Shown: positions 24,101-34,698, counted from the stretch's first letter. The stretch is 64,000 bases of DNA from Sipunculus nudus (GCA_026874595.1 CM049318.1:51300750-51364749), one strand, 5' to 3'. A program made the numbers and translations. The notes: generated by a model from the sequence alone, not told the origin.

Positions 24101-27100
24101 GCGGTCAACCTGGGTAGAGGCCGACCGTGAAAGTACTCACCGCCTCGGCTGAGATTTGAACTCACGATCTCACGGCTTTTAGCCCTGCGCCCTAACCCCA
24201 CCCACAGAACCCAGTGGAATTGGGAATTATATATGGGAAATTATAAATTATAATGAGAATAAATAATAAAAATAAATATAATAATTGACGACCTGATTCT
24301 GACACAAATTCTTAATATTCTGAGTTCCTATTAAAACCATAATTTAGTTAATAAGAAACAAGATGTTACTGACCTGATTCCGACACAGAGGCTTGATGTT
24401 CCTCTTCTGAGTTAAATGTGTAGCATATTCCAAAATCTGTCATCTTGACCTTGAAGGCTGTCGATAGGTCACACGGGGCTCCCTTCCAGCGGCAGCTATG
24501 TAAATATAATAGTATTATGTCGAAAAATCAATCCATGTTATTAAGCCCTTATATTACTTATACAACACTCTATTTTCATAATTAACAACATATTGCGAGA
24601 GTTTCCAAAGTTAAAATCTTCTAGAAACTGTTTTACAGTCAGTGTGACATAACATTACTTCAGGGTGATTTATGTTTATGTGGTACCTTTAACAAGAAAC
24701 GTCTTTCTGATCCTGTGTGCGTACTTTGTAGATACCAACGAAATGATTGGCGTCCTTTTTAGGTAAAATAATAATAGTGTGCAAAATTTTAAATAAGTAT
24801 GCTTTATACCTTATAACAAGATCTTTCATTTGATGAGCCATTTGAAGAAGGAGAGCGGTCATGTTCCCATGGTGATCGTGGTTAAACTGAAGGAGTTCAC
24901 CTGTGAAGAAGATAAGTGTTAATTAATAATATTAATTAATATTAGTTAATATTACAAAGAAATATCTCATTATTGCATCAGAAAAATTTTTGATTCATTA
25001 ATTACTCCCATTTTCAGACAGTAAATGCTGTGTGGCAGATGGTTAGATAAGAAACCAAATATATATCATCTGCTATATCAGATCTTTTCCTTTCAAACTG
25101 ACAAGAGGTTCCGTGGCCAAATATCAAAAGAAGCCCTAAAAATGAGTAACCCTTTCCCATTGTAGAAAACATACCATATATTTTTTTTTCTTGGATTTTA
25201 TTTAAGCGCAATCTTATCTCACAAAAAAATCAAGTATAAACTTGTTGTGTCAAGAATTATGAATTCGAGGTGCCCATGGGCGTACCTATAAATCGTCTAT
25301 AGTTCATTTTTATGGACCTGTAATGGTAGGTGTCTACTAATTCTTTTGACACTGGTAGTCTCACAACAACGAATGGCTACTTTTGTTATAAGGAAATTTG
25401 GTAAGCCATTTACGGATATTATATTTATCTTAATATCTCAATAACTGGCAATAATGGTTGTCATCGATTATGTCTGGACCTAGGCTTGCATGGCCAAAGA
25501 ATAATATGAACTTATATAGCAGCAATTGTGTCTATACTTTATTTTGTATTGTGCAAATTGGGATCGCTACTGTTGAAAAAAAAAAATCTTATTTTCCTTA
25601 AATTGGAAACTGTTCATTGTTCGAACATGACATTTATATCTAGGATTTCTTGGTCAAAGGTTATTTGTTAAATCATTTTATGTTCTGTTCCTTTTACATG
25701 TTTAATATGCAAATTTCGGCAGAAATTAATGTGAAACACGTGTTTATCCAATATCTCAAGAACAACCCTCGATAAATGGTTCCATATTATGTTCAGAGAT
25801 CAATGTAAGAATCGACCATTGAGTGCATGGTCGGTGTACCATTTAATCTTAATATACAATTATAAACAAAACAAAATTTACTTGTTTCCTCAATATCCTT
25901 TATTGCAATTATTCGAATAAACTGTATTTATATGCTCACGCGTATTTCTGATCACCAATGTCAACTCTTTCGCTTTTCATGCAAATGTGACTTACAACAG
26001 TGTTTTGCTATGAAAGTAAATCGCTTTATGCGGGATTTTCATTCTGTGGGTCGATTTAAGATACCATGAAGCCTTTCAGTTCATTTCCTAGGCCCGAAGA
26101 GTTAGACAGGCCTGTCTAAGGTAGACAGGCAAAGTTGACGTGTTAGTGTTGGAAATTATTATTTTATATTAAAATCTTATCTTGATGTGCCTTTTGCCTT
26201 CAGTCTGGCCTGCGTTCAGCAATATCGTGTGTATGAAACACTGCGATACCATGTTCAGTTATATAAATGTGTAGTTAAACTTCTCATTTCTAAAACAATA
26301 AGGAATAATTAAAATAGTGCATTTTAATTGGTGTGCCTGCTGGTAGGTTTCAGCTAACGTCATGTCGGCCCTCTAACATTAGACCAGCGTCAGAGTGCCG
26401 TTATGTCTTGCACTGAGGACTGTAACGCTCCATGAGATTGCTAATTTTCGTAATTTTTAACAACGCCACATGGCCTACAAGTACGCTGTTACTTAACATA
26501 AACCAAACCAATCTTTGGCTCTTTAAGTATTCTTTTTAACAGCGCCTTTTATGTGCGAGAAACATTCTGTTTTAACTAAGCATAATTGAAATTCCCCTGC
26601 ATGGATGTTGAATTTCTGACCGCATGAACACAAGCATGGTACAAAGTTATTGGACGATAGCCAACTTGCACGCATTGCAGAAAATGACTCGTTATAAAAG
26701 TATTTACACTTTTGTTTTGAGTTCATATGCATTATTTTGTGTTATCATTCATAGTCTGATGTTAAGATTATTGGCTGTTTTCCACGATACTAGTAAAGCA
26801 GGACGGGTGAACGTTGCAGTACGTTACCCTGTATGGTTTGTATCACCACTCAATTTAGGCCTACCAGTCCAATAAAATACCTTACCGGTCGTGTATTCAC
26901 GGCTAGGTATCAGCCTACAGATCCGATGAGCTAAAACAATCATATTTAACGAAATACCTAGAGTTCTATAGATAATAGGCCTTTGAATAGATAGTATAAT
27001 TACCAACCCATCTCCTGGTCTCATGGACATAAAACGATAAATTCTGTTAAGAAAATATGGCAAACGGTCTATTACTTCAAGCCTCAATACTGATGATTAT

Positions 27101-30100
27101 AATGGAAGTTTCTTTTCAGAAGTAATCCTATCATATATTACCTATCCGGCTATTTTATTGTTGCAATACGCTTGTATATACAGCATACTGAGCAGATATC
27201 AATTTCAATACAATGGGGATTTTGTGAGGATAGGTTAAACAACCTATTTTAAGCAAATAATTCTTTTTTAAAAGCGACAAAATACTTTGCCACGATGACT
27301 TTCCTAATTTGCATTTTAATGAAATAAAACTGAACAGTGAAAATGTCTTTGTATAGTTTGTTTTCCTGACACAGCCTAAGAATGAGAGATTCTAACGAGT
27401 TTTTCCGAGGACTGGTTCATGGGTAAAATTTGTGTTGTCCATTCAAAGGAAATGATACGATTACCTGACGTGTAATAAGTTCTTTTTTTTACTAATATAA
27501 GTATTTTTCATCTTTCTGTGGCTCTGAACAATAAAGTCATAAATGGTAGTGAAAATATTACAGCGGCTCTATCGCAATTTCACCATTTGGCTTTGCAGGC
27601 AGTTTCGTCGATTGAACCGGGAACATTTAGCTTTTAAACCTAACGCGCCGACCACATTCAAAGCTACGTTTCCTCAGTTCACATTGTAAAAGATTGCAAC
27701 GGCAAAATTGAAGAAAGTTTGCTTCTTCAAAGAAAGCCCTCATCTGTATATTGAAAACTAAAATACAATCAAACCATTTTAAACATAGTGTTGTTTAAAT
27801 CTTTAACCCTGAAGAACTAGTTCCTTGGATATTAAGGGATTTTCAATGACTGCCCTAATTTGCATATTTAAATGAAAAAAATGAACAACTGACAATTTAT
27901 TCCGATGATCTTATAACAAGCGTTGATCAAAGAAACTTATAGGTCAAGAAGCCATGCTTGAACAAAAATCACAGTTTCCAATTGTGCTGTAGAATGCCGA
28001 CCCCGATTTGCATGTTAGAAAATGAAATAAAACTGAACGGTTGTAAATATGGTTCACCTGATTTGCATATTATAAAAATACGTACACAATCACAATTATT
28101 TCGTGTGAATTTTTACCATGAAAACTTAGGTCTAGACGTAATGCCTTACCAGTAAACATGGTTAGTTACTGAGATACTGAAGAAAGTATAAATTTGGTCA
28201 ATTTGTATTGCCGGGATTACTAACAGCTTGTAGGTAAACCACTTCACGAATTACCTAGGGTTCATTTATACATATATGCAGAGTAGGCAAGAAATCACTT
28301 CAAGTCTTTAGAAAAGGCAGCTGAATAACTGGCATTAAGTAAGGCCTGAAGTGCTAAAGAGCGATGGTCCAAGGTTCTATTTCAGTGATGCATACAGTGG
28401 ATTGACGAATACATGTTGTAAATAACACAACGAAAAGCATTTGAAAATGTGTCCATTTTGTAATTTCTAACGGCTGCTGTATCGAGCGATTTCCATGCCC
28501 TCTTTCAAAGAGTCAAGGAGCAAGGAAACAGAAAATTTGCACACTATAAAAACAATGAAGGAAAGATTGTGCACGAACGCACTAGTTGAGGAAGTCAGGG
28601 ACCCCCGCCCAAGACATTTAGCAATAATAAAGGCGATAGCTAAGGAACGTTAAACTGTTAAGTCTAAAAATAGGGAAATATTCAGACGTCATAAAGATGT
28701 TAAGATAAAATCTGTAAAGTCCGATTGATGCCACCCCACATCCATTTCACTCTGAAATGCTTCTAATTTAATTGAGCGATGACAGTCTGATTCTACTAAA
28801 AGGGTATGATTGATACAAAACAGTGCAGATAATACAGTGATAATATTTTTACTAAGCATCTCTTTTCCCTGGTGTCTCCTAAATTTTTCCCGGTACAGAG
28901 GTTCTTACCGTTAGTGTATCCTGCTCCATAAAATTTGTCTAGGAACTCGTACATGTTGTTTTCCACGGCACTGGTAATTCTATAACACAGTAAAATCCTT
29001 CATTGTATTAAGTATTAATAAAAGAATCAGATGGACACAATGGCAATGAGAAATAGGAATAAGAGAATAGGAGTTATATTTTGGAAATAAAATATACTGA
29101 TAATTAGAATGGTAGACTGGCTCAATGTTTCTGGGCCGATGATGTGGACAAATTATTGGTGTTTTTAATCAACCTTTGGTGTGTACTCCACAGGCGCATG
29201 ATCAATGATGCATGTAGGACTGAAATCCGGACTTTGGACTCATATTTTTCAGGGACTCGGACGTGGATCTGAATTCGGTTTTAGAGTCGGACTCGGAGTT
29301 TTGGATTCGAGAAACCAGGCCGAGTCTATCTCGAGCTCAGGGGGAAAAGTTGTCATATACTGTTATGACCTGAAGGGGCTGATTCAGGATTTAGGAAAAG
29401 AGAATGTCCATTCCATGAAGAATAATAAAAAATAAATAAAAAAAGGTCCCCAGGTCCGGAGAAGGGGGTGGGGTCTATAGGCCACAAAAATTGGTCTTAA
29501 ACCCTTCAAAAAGGTAGCGGTAATTAAAAAAGGGGTCGGGGTAAGGACCCCCTGCCCCCCCCCCCCCCCAGATCCGCTTCTGACTTGTATACATGTGCGA
29601 ACTACTAACAGAATATGCAACTCTATGGTTGCATCAAGGGGCAGCTGTGCCGGCCAGAACAAAGGCCTGTCCCTGATAGCAGTGAGTGATTTACGGTCTC
29701 GGCCAGGACACAAATTATATTCATCTGTAGAAAAGTATAATATGCTCTAGATTATCTACAAAAATTAACGGAGTAAAACGGATTGTTCTACTGGTGTTGA
29801 TGTTAACCTGAACAAATTCCATAGCAATCCATTCATAACATTTCAGTTTAGTTATTAACAGACAAACCAACCAACCAAGTGACCAATCTAGACAAAGGCA
29901 TTATACAATCAGGCGGAGGCAGAAAGATACGTTAGAAACTGAAGCCATGTGAGAGACTATCGATTCTATCGACCAAACTTGTCGATATATATTTGGTTAG
30001 TCTATCTGCCCCTAGCGACGCTGTAACTGGATCCATTCCTACAGGTGTGCATAATTAATATCTCCATCCAAGATCACAGTTTACACAGCTTCAGGGAATA

Positions 30101-33100
30101 ATTAGATTCCCTACGCTGGTAAAATATACATAAGTTACCTGTAAAAAGTGTAAGCTGCATGGTGACTATATTACGATAGAGGAAATATGCATAAATTCCA
30201 TTAGTTGGTGAGACTGTGTTTCACAAAATTGACATATTTTATTTAGCGTTGTTTTGCTTTGATTTCATCCATTCATGATAAGATGAGATATATTATAATA
30301 TAAGAAAATTATACTAATACCTAGCTGGGAAATTATGGGGTGTACATAAATATATGCGATTAAATCATCATTACTTAAAATGTCACTGAACATCATCAAG
30401 AACATAACACAGTAGCGTCAAATTAATAGAAACACAACAAATAACACATATATGAAATATAAAATACTATATGCCTCGAATATTGTTTCACTAAACTCTA
30501 TATTTTGCAAAAGTTTCTGTGGAGCTTAAATCTATTATATACTTTATATTGTCAACAAAATAACATTAGGGTAAATGATAGAAAGGGAGTGCTGATTCAC
30601 ATCTAAATAATTAAAAAAATTAATTTAATATTTGAATAAAAAGAGCATTGACCTGAAGCTGTTTTGGTTGCAGATGGTCACTGCCGGAAACGGAAGTTGA
30701 CCTTCATATATGACCTCTACATTGACGGAACTCTCATGCCTCGCGAAAGCTCGGGACCTGTCAATCACCTGATATGCAAATAATCCCGTAGCTGACACCA
30801 CCACCAAAGCCCATATGATCCTAAAATGATAAATAAAATCTAACATATAGGCAGAAAAAAGTTGGGTTCTCAGACTGTTTTTTTTTCAGAAATCAAGGGT
30901 GAGATTCTTTTATTGGTGTTATTTTCATTTTAGATAAAATTTCCTACAATCAGGGAACAACATGATAATAACAGAGTCGTTTTGCTCAACTTCATAACAA
31001 AACGGAAATTTATCGATTTTTTTAGTATTCTATTTCCTAAATAAAATCGTCCGCGCAGCCGAAGTCCATAATCGGTAATTTCTACTGAAATTTCTACGGA
31101 AGTTCTTAAATGTAAATGTTTCAGCTTTTCATTATCTAAATATTGCAAAGGTGATTTGAGAAATGAAGTTTGACAGACATATTAAGGAACATTAGCAGTT
31201 GCTTGCTAATTACACCAGATCAGCTTCAGGCACTTTTTTACGGCGTATCCTTTTACAGACAAATGCATTACTGGCTTCGTAATACTTTAGTTTCACAGTT
31301 TCACATATACAGAGAGCATATATGTATTACGTGAATGACAGTGATAGCATTCAACCGTTGTCACGTAACTCCTCTTAGGCATTATTATTTGCCTTGATGT
31401 GTGAAAACGATGCAAAGTATGTCCTAAGGGGGTAATTTTCCATATTTTCCCTTATATAAAGCCTAAAATATCTGACATTATTTCGCAAGGAGCTACCACA
31501 GAACCTTCTATCGGAATCTAGGCGAACTCAGACTGTACTAAACATCTATCCCTGACGAAGTCTGGCGGGCCTATTCAACGGAAGAATAACCGGTAATATG
31601 TTTGTTATATTAAACTGGACAGGTACGGATGCGTTTTATAAAGAAAACGCACCTCTTACCCTCTTACCCGAAACACACTGACTTTATGAGACGCATTTGA
31701 ACTTTCCGTATATAATTATACTGTCTACGTACGTGTCAGCATGGTCAGATATAGTATCGTGTATTTCACAAACATGAACCTTTTGTACGTTTGTAAAATG
31801 TATGTGTCTATGTTGAGTGTTTGGGCTAAATAAAGCAAATGTTGATTAAAATCTTATGTTAACTGCATCCACACAGCGGCTTTCCGATTGTGTTGCAAAC
31901 AGACAAAACTAACCACATTTCTTACCATTTCTGACCTTTATAATTATAACGCAACATGAATGTTAACTAGCGATAGTAATGAAATGGACATGTTGATTGA
32001 CATGTTACGATCTCTCGCATTAAAGTTGTAAGGTTAATTCGCTGTGCGCTAACGTTGAGGAACCGGTAATAGAGAGACATTTATAATTTTGTTTTTATAA
32101 GCACTAGTCTCAAATCTTGTTTAAGCCTTCTGAATCACGAAATAATGGTCATAACGACAGGCTTATTAATGATGATTACGTTAAAATATATTCTAGAATA
32201 TTAACGTTAGTTCAGGGAATACATTCTCTCTTAAACTAATTACCATTCCTATATAATCTGTTTATGGTTTTCTTTAAAGTACGTTCGTTCTTCCAAAAAT
32301 ATAAATATAAAAGGTTTGTATCCTTAAAAAGATAATTTTATCGGTTTGTCCTTTTCCTTTTCACTTTAAAGTCCAGTACCGGTAAATAGAGCTTTTCAAG
32401 CATTTTAATATTTATACTTGTGTAGTTATCGACTCGTTCGAAGACAAAGTGAACAAGGGACCTGTGGGTCACGGCGCTCAGCTGAAAATGATTCTGAGAA
32501 TATTTGTATAAAATCCTAGTGGTTGTGTTGACTGTGCACATCTATGGACCACATGAATGATGGAGGAGCCTCTCGTGATCATATCCATGTATTTGTAAAA
32601 GTTTCAGTATTTTAACTAAGTGACTTTAATGGTCCACTGGGAACCATCGAAACCCTGTAAAATATATAATAATGGACATGAGCTGAAGCATAATATTACG
32701 CATTTAATTTATTAACTGAAATAAAATGCTGTACAAAATTAAAATTTTCGATTTTCAAATGAACATAAACTAGATTTGATAAGCAAGCCAGTTAGGTATA
32801 CGTTGCATCTGCACTGTGCAATATGTGAAACTTATGGCCTGAAACCATTTAATGGGGCAATAAGGATAAAAATAGTAATGGGCCTAAGTGTTATATGAAA
32901 GGAGTCATTTAAAAACAAAATGATGTGTAAATGTTATAGTTCTCAACAGTTAAATATATGGCCATGTGAGCTAAAAATTAAATCCCATGAAAATTTGTCC
33001 AATATTCTTGTTTATTCCTTGGGTGTATCAGTGTTACTCATAACATGGTCTAGCAAACTTTAAGAGATACCAATGCAATGCTACAATGTATTTGAAACAC

Positions 33101-34564
33101 CTTATTATATATCCAAACATGTAAATGAGCACTTACATTAGATCCTAATATTTAATCACATTTGAACATTTAACAAATAATAATAAGTTTGCAATATGTA
33201 GAGCCTGGGATTCAAATCCTGAAAATTAATTTTGTATTAAAAAATTCAAAAGTTTTCAACAGTCTGAACCAAAATGTTATTTTACATTGAAATTATAAGA
33301 TACATCTTGTTAAATTGAAAAGTTGGATGAAAGCTACCATTTTGATCAACTACTTTCAAATTTAAGACCTTAAAAGCTTAAATCCATAAATGTGACATGG
33401 TGGTTAATAGCTACAGTTTTTTTTACCAACTGTTTTCAAATATCAGAATATAAAAGATTTTATACCAGCGTTTAAAATTAAATGGGGTAATAGCGAAACA
33501 AATGTGCTATGGTCAATTTTTTTCCAAAATTTAAGGTACTGATTTAACATTTATGTTAATAGCTTACAAAATTTATAAAATTCTCATCGAATATTTAGTA
33601 TGCAATTAAATCTTAATTTAATATAGTTAAAAATATATGGAGGGTGGTGGCGTAATGGTTAAGGGCACAGGACTTGTGATATGGCTGCTGATATGGCTGC
33701 TTGGGTTGTAGGCTCCCCAGGGAGCTGAGAAAACCCCTAAGAATGAACAGGCCCCATAGACGGCAGAAGGCAAAGTCGAATGAGACTGACATCGTCGGTG
33801 AAATCATAAACCCCCACCTTCATCTTTACCTTTTTCCTTAAAAAAGAACTCTTGCTTCAAACGTTAATATGTATATTAATATAAGTATATTAAATTTTGA
33901 TGGTTTGACAAGGTACATTAGGTTCGGGTCCGTTACTTCTAAACTTAGGCAAAATTGACCTAATTTCTGGCAAGTGCATAGTAAATATATAGGGAACCAT
34001 ATTTGCAAATTTTAAACGAAACATCACAATCGGTTTTCATAGTGAGCAATTTTGAGGTGTAACAATAGGGGTTTTAAAGAAAATAATGGAGTTTTTGCCT
34101 AATTCCTCAAGGAAAGAAGTCGCAGTGACCGATTTTATTGTGTGATGGGAGAACTTAGGGACATTTAACCCTATGTCGAATTTTGGATTCGTGGGTCTTA
34201 CGGTATCAAAACGTGCCTTGTTAATGGACTTCCGGCACGGACGGACAACGGACAAAAGACCATGACTATAGCTCAGACGACCTATAGTCAGTTGAGCTAA
34301 ACATACATTGTTTTGCCTTGCAATGATGAAAAAGGTACAGCTTCTAAATATTTGAACATAGGAAGAAAAGCAAAATATATCCAGTGATATATTAAACTTC
34401 ATAAATGATTATTCGCGTACTTACTTCCGTAGTCCAAAAGAAGTGTTGAAAATATATTTGACTCCATGGAAGGATGCGTTTGAAGTGAATTCCCTCCAGT
34501 TATTATGGGATGTCGTTTCGTCTTCTTTCTTGCGGTCTCTTTCGCTTCCTCCTTCAGAGGACAT
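11376..34564 (-). CDS. DEG/ENaC (ASIC/FaNaC-like) sodium channel with a giant extracellular insert; whole gene, 11 coding exons, 927 aa
   Basis: The spliced CDS joins 34425-34564, 30653-30820, 28909-28979, 24810-24900, 24374-24495, 22723-22805, 21254-21352, 18083-18263, 14696-14746, 12269-13784 and 11376-11637 (minus strand). The lengths sum to 2,784 nt and every junction keeps frame. Seen: His33-Gly34 gating motif, TM1 near residues 48-66, FPAVTICN at 91-98, FGICYTFN at 178-185, extracellular cysteines (158, 165, 181, 269, 280, 284, 293, 295, 324, 332, 348, 350, 354), CKCPVPC at 348-354, DVFYQQLNYE at 848-857, and LLSEIGGFLGLLLGAS leading TM2, with GAS 883-885 as the selectivity filter. These are hallmarks of trimeric amiloride-sensitive cation channels of the plasma membrane. 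Most members have about 500-700 residues; this one has about 450 extra between residues 380 and 835. The gating ligand (proton, peptide or other) cannot be read from sequence. The start is the first in-frame Met; an upstream coding exon is possible. Confidence 0.93.
11638..12268. other. DEG/ENaC intron 10
   Basis: Holds a (GACA)n plus (GA)n tract at 11734-11810; nothing else recognised. Confidence 0.85.
12269..13784 (-). CDS. DEG/ENaC exon 10 (CKCPVPC plus giant helical insert)
   Basis: 1,516 nt without a stop; acceptor TTTTTTATAG, donor AT|GTACGT. It starts with the family motif CKCPVPCERTLFEP and SLSYGRL (residues 348-368), then runs about 470 residues instead of the 40 or so found in ASIC1. 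The added part is polar and mostly helix-forming, with four cysteines and 12 N-glycosylation sequons (NTS, NRT, NLT, NET, NAS, NIS, NDT, NVS and others), as expected for an extracellular domain. I do not recognise it as any named domain. It joins exon 11 in frame (FV|MNNILQIDVFY). Confidence 0.92.
13785..14695. other. DEG/ENaC intron 9
   Basis: Contains the (ATT)n repeat at 14022-14195, two (AT)n tracts (14309-14370, 14505-14567) and a poly-T run. No coding signal. Confidence 0.8.
14022..14195. repeat. (ATT)n followed by a TTTATATAGCACC-type dispersed repeat
   Basis: ATT triplets at 14022-14060 run into a block (CCATATTTATATAGCACCC, CAAAAGGGTGTTC, ACAATGTACATTTCTTA) that recurs at 17885-18010 beside the Helitron-like element. 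Confidence 0.75.
14696..14746 (-). CDS. DEG/ENaC exon 9 (51-nt micro-exon)
   Basis: Acceptor TTATTTGCAG, donor AG|GTAAG. Encodes GVPVCNLSLLFGCARK, carrying the two cysteines (324, 332) that follow the MP motif in this family. Only one frame is open, and it matches the phase given by the GC donor of exon 8 and the acceptor of exon 10. Confidence 0.88.
15100..15257. repeat. (CT)n then (TTA)n microsatellites
   Basis: Pure CT for about 45 bp (15101-15146), then TTA/ATT triplets (15175-15256) that form the left flank of the Helitron-like element. Confidence 0.95.
15260..17869 (+). mobile_element. Helitron-like non-autonomous element with internal satellite
   Basis: Starts TCCCCAGAC at 15260 and ends in CTAG|T at 17866-17869. 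Ten bases before the end is a 7-bp-stem hairpin, TGGCACC-TGC-GGTGCCA (17841-17857). GTATCCCCAGAC at 15257-15268 is the exact inverted match of GTCTGGGGATAC at 17827-17838. A (CCG)n block lies near 15301. It is inserted in (TTA)n DNA. Hairpin plus CTAG plus subterminal inverted repeats are Helitron/Helentron traits. There is no Rep/helicase, so it is non-autonomous. It sits in intron 8 of the channel gene. Confidence 0.8.
15900..17720 (+). repeat. Satellite array, about 288-bp unit, about 6 copies, AGGTCA-rich
   Basis: The anchor GAGGTCACAAGGTCAAAGG recurs near 16058 (variant), 16350, 16638, 16924, 17213 and 17500, a period of about 286-293 bp. A second block per unit reads GGTCATGAGGTCAAAGGTC and then AAGGTCACAGGA. 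Between them lie TCCAAAAATTAGTTTCTGG and GATTGTGGATGCATTTTCAG. 288 is divisible by three, which explains the similar open frames in each unit; stops break them. Confidence 0.92.
17885..18010. repeat. Second copy of the TTTATATAG dispersed repeat
   Basis: ATACCATATTTATATAGAAC, then ACCAAAAGAGTGTTC and ACAATGTACATTTCTTA, matching 14060-14190. It sits directly after the (TTA)n right flank of the Helitron-like element. Confidence 0.75.
18083..18263 (-). CDS. DEG/ENaC exon 8 (thumb Cys region; GC splice donor)
   Basis: 181 nt, acceptor CGCCTTTTCAG. Encodes PPYGFCDKK, STCTIQCQAE and RCGCRDIYMP, the C-x3-C ... C-x-C-x4-MP thumb pattern, then an acidic tail ending EELQ. The exon ends in AAG|GCAAGT, so the intron starts with GC. 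Only this boundary gives the one-base phase needed to reach exon 9. No GT donor in the right phase was seen. Confidence 0.88.
18264..20790. other. DEG/ENaC intron 7 part: repeat rich in CGTGAT/TACGAC motifs
   Basis: About 18370-18900 and 20150-20770 are full of short TACGACTT, CACGATT and GTCGTA motifs, partly inverted. For example 18640-18690 (CCCACTTTCACGAATTTG) resembles the reverse complement of 20475-20530 (CCCACTTCCACGAATGTG). This suggests the two ends of one old DNA transposon of about 2.4 kb. No transposase seen. Confidence 0.4.
20795..21100 (+). mobile_element. MITE family 1, copy 1 (GGTTCTCAGGCA ends)
   Basis: GGTTCTCAGGCA at 20811 and the inverted TGCCTGAGAACCATA ending about 21092. 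Internal AAACAGGTAAAAGCA and ATCTTCTTGAAAGATG blocks are shared with the copy at 59600. A long G-run is present. Non-coding. Confidence 0.85.
21254..21352 (-). CDS. DEG/ENaC exon 7 (palm, HDQ and APGSHTLVGV)
   Basis: 99 nt, acceptor TATCTTACAG, donor GTAAGT, phase 0 on both sides. Encodes VMLHDQSEEP and AIAPGSHTLVGVKRIQ, the best conserved palm strand motif of the family. Confidence 0.95.
21353..22722. other. DEG/ENaC intron 6
   Basis: Apart from the hAT-like repeat (21425-21850) it holds a G-run of about 18 at 22077-22094; nothing else recognised. Confidence 0.75.
21425..21850. mobile_element. AATCGATTAA-rich repeat, possibly hAT-like
   Basis: Starts GTGGTGTGCCGATTAATCG and carries many AATCGATT motifs at both ends (21440-21525 and 21765-21815). 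This is a style typical of hAT-related short elements. Exact ends are unclear. Confidence 0.45.
22723..22805 (-). CDS. DEG/ENaC exon 6
   Basis: 83 nt, acceptor TTCTTGAAG, donor GTGAGT. Encodes LSLTLNVEQYEYMRGPWTD followed by AGIK, which leads into the conserved GxKVxxHDQ stretch of the next exon. Confidence 0.93.
23390..23800 (-). mobile_element. Partial tRNA-derived SINE copy
   Basis: Shares with 23840-24190: TTAACCAGTCCGGTGACTAC, TGTGTAATCG, CGCACTCGTTTGTGAGCGAAA, AAGCCTGCAGATCGCTAACC and GCCGACCGTAAA. Broken in the middle by unrelated DNA. Confidence 0.65.
23840..24190 (-). mobile_element. tRNA-derived SINE (best copy)
   Basis: On the minus strand the head at about 24190 reads GGGTTAGGGCGCAGGGCT (box A-like), then GAGTTCAAATCTCAGC (box B-like GTTCAAATC), as in a tRNA promoter. 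The body follows and the tail ends near TTTTTAATGCTAG at 23850. Related copies: 8605-8855, 23390-23800 and 48890-49258. Confidence 0.8.
24374..24495 (-). CDS. DEG/ENaC exon 5 (first Cys cluster, FGICYTFN)
   Basis: 122 nt. Encodes SCRWKGAPCDL and MTDFGICYTFN, which match the family pattern C-x-W-x-G-x2-C ... FG-x-CYTFN in the first disulfide-bonded part of the extracellular domain. Confidence 0.95.
24810..24900 (-). CDS. DEG/ENaC exon 4
   Basis: 91 nt, acceptor CTTCTTCACAG, donor GTATAAAG. Encodes a His-rich stretch (FNHDHHGN) and an amphipathic LLLQMAHQMKDLVI segment of the extracellular finger. Confidence 0.88.
24901..28908. other. DEG/ENaC intron 3
   Basis: No exons found. 27300-28080 contains diverged repeats, each with an ATTTGCAT octamer (27307, 27858, 28006, 28060), usually followed by AATGAAATAAAACTGAAC. 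The rest is AT-rich without recognisable structure. Confidence 0.65.
28909..28979 (-). CDS. DEG/ENaC exon 3
   Basis: 71 nt between TGTTATAG and GTAAGAAC. Encodes RITSAVENNMYEFLDKFYG, the start of the finger-region loop. The phase joins exons 2 and 4 exactly. Confidence 0.88.
28980..30652. other. DEG/ENaC intron 2
   Basis: Low-complexity purine/pyrimidine-rich patch at about 29400-29580 with a C-run; otherwise nothing recognised. Confidence 0.65.
30653..30820 (-). CDS. DEG/ENaC exon 2 (TM1 and FPAVTICN)
   Basis: Acceptor ATCATTTTAG, donor AG|GTCAAT. Encodes TM1 (IIWALVVVSATGLFAYQVI) followed by the post-TM1 motif LPFPAVTICNQNSF, which is diagnostic of the family. 168 nt, entering and leaving in phase 2. 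Confidence 0.95.
30862..30980 (+). mobile_element. MITE family 1, truncated copy
   Basis: GGTTCTCAGACTG, then TTTTTTTCAGAAATCAAGG and CAGGGAACAACATGATAA align with the left part of the 59600 copy. It starts about 40 bp upstream of the exon 2 acceptor. The right end is missing. Confidence 0.6.
32451..34300 (+). mobile_element. 1.9-kb non-autonomous element, copy 1 (with nested SINE)
   Basis: Begins ACAAGGGACCTGTGGGTCAC and GGCGCTCAGCTGA. Ends in an ACGGACGGAC tract, then a terminal hairpin around CTATAGCTCAGACGACC-TATAGTC-AGTTGAGCTA. It matches 45198-47106 in order and length. No coding capacity. Sits in intron 1 of the channel gene. Confidence 0.75.
33640..33845 (+). mobile_element. tRNA-like SINE nested in the 1.9-kb element
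   Basis: Head GGTGGTGGCGTAATGGTTAA resembles a tRNA box A (TGGCGTAATGG). The body ends in a T/A-rich tail (TTTTTCCTTAAAAAAG). The same interval in copy 45198-47106 lacks it, so it inserted later. Confidence 0.6.
34425..34564 (-). CDS. DEG/ENaC exon 1 (cytoplasmic N-terminus, HG motif)
   Basis: Encodes residues 1-46 plus two bases: a charged head, then WREFTSNASFHGVKYIFN with the conserved His-Gly gating motif. The donor is a perfect GTAAGT at 34419-34424. The ATG at 34562-34564 has G at -3. The frame stays open upstream as far as an acceptor-like TTCTTTCAG next to 34698, so the N-terminus could be longer with a further upstream exon, or this may be 5' UTR. Confidence 0.8.
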
Positions 34565-34698
34565 TGCTGGATTTGATCTGCTCTGTCCAATGAGAGGTGT
34601 ATTAGAACGAGAACGGTATTTAAAGTGAGGATCAACCTGTAAGCGGTTTTGTATCCAATCACGAAATCGGGCGGCAACTGCAGATACGCTTGCTACGT

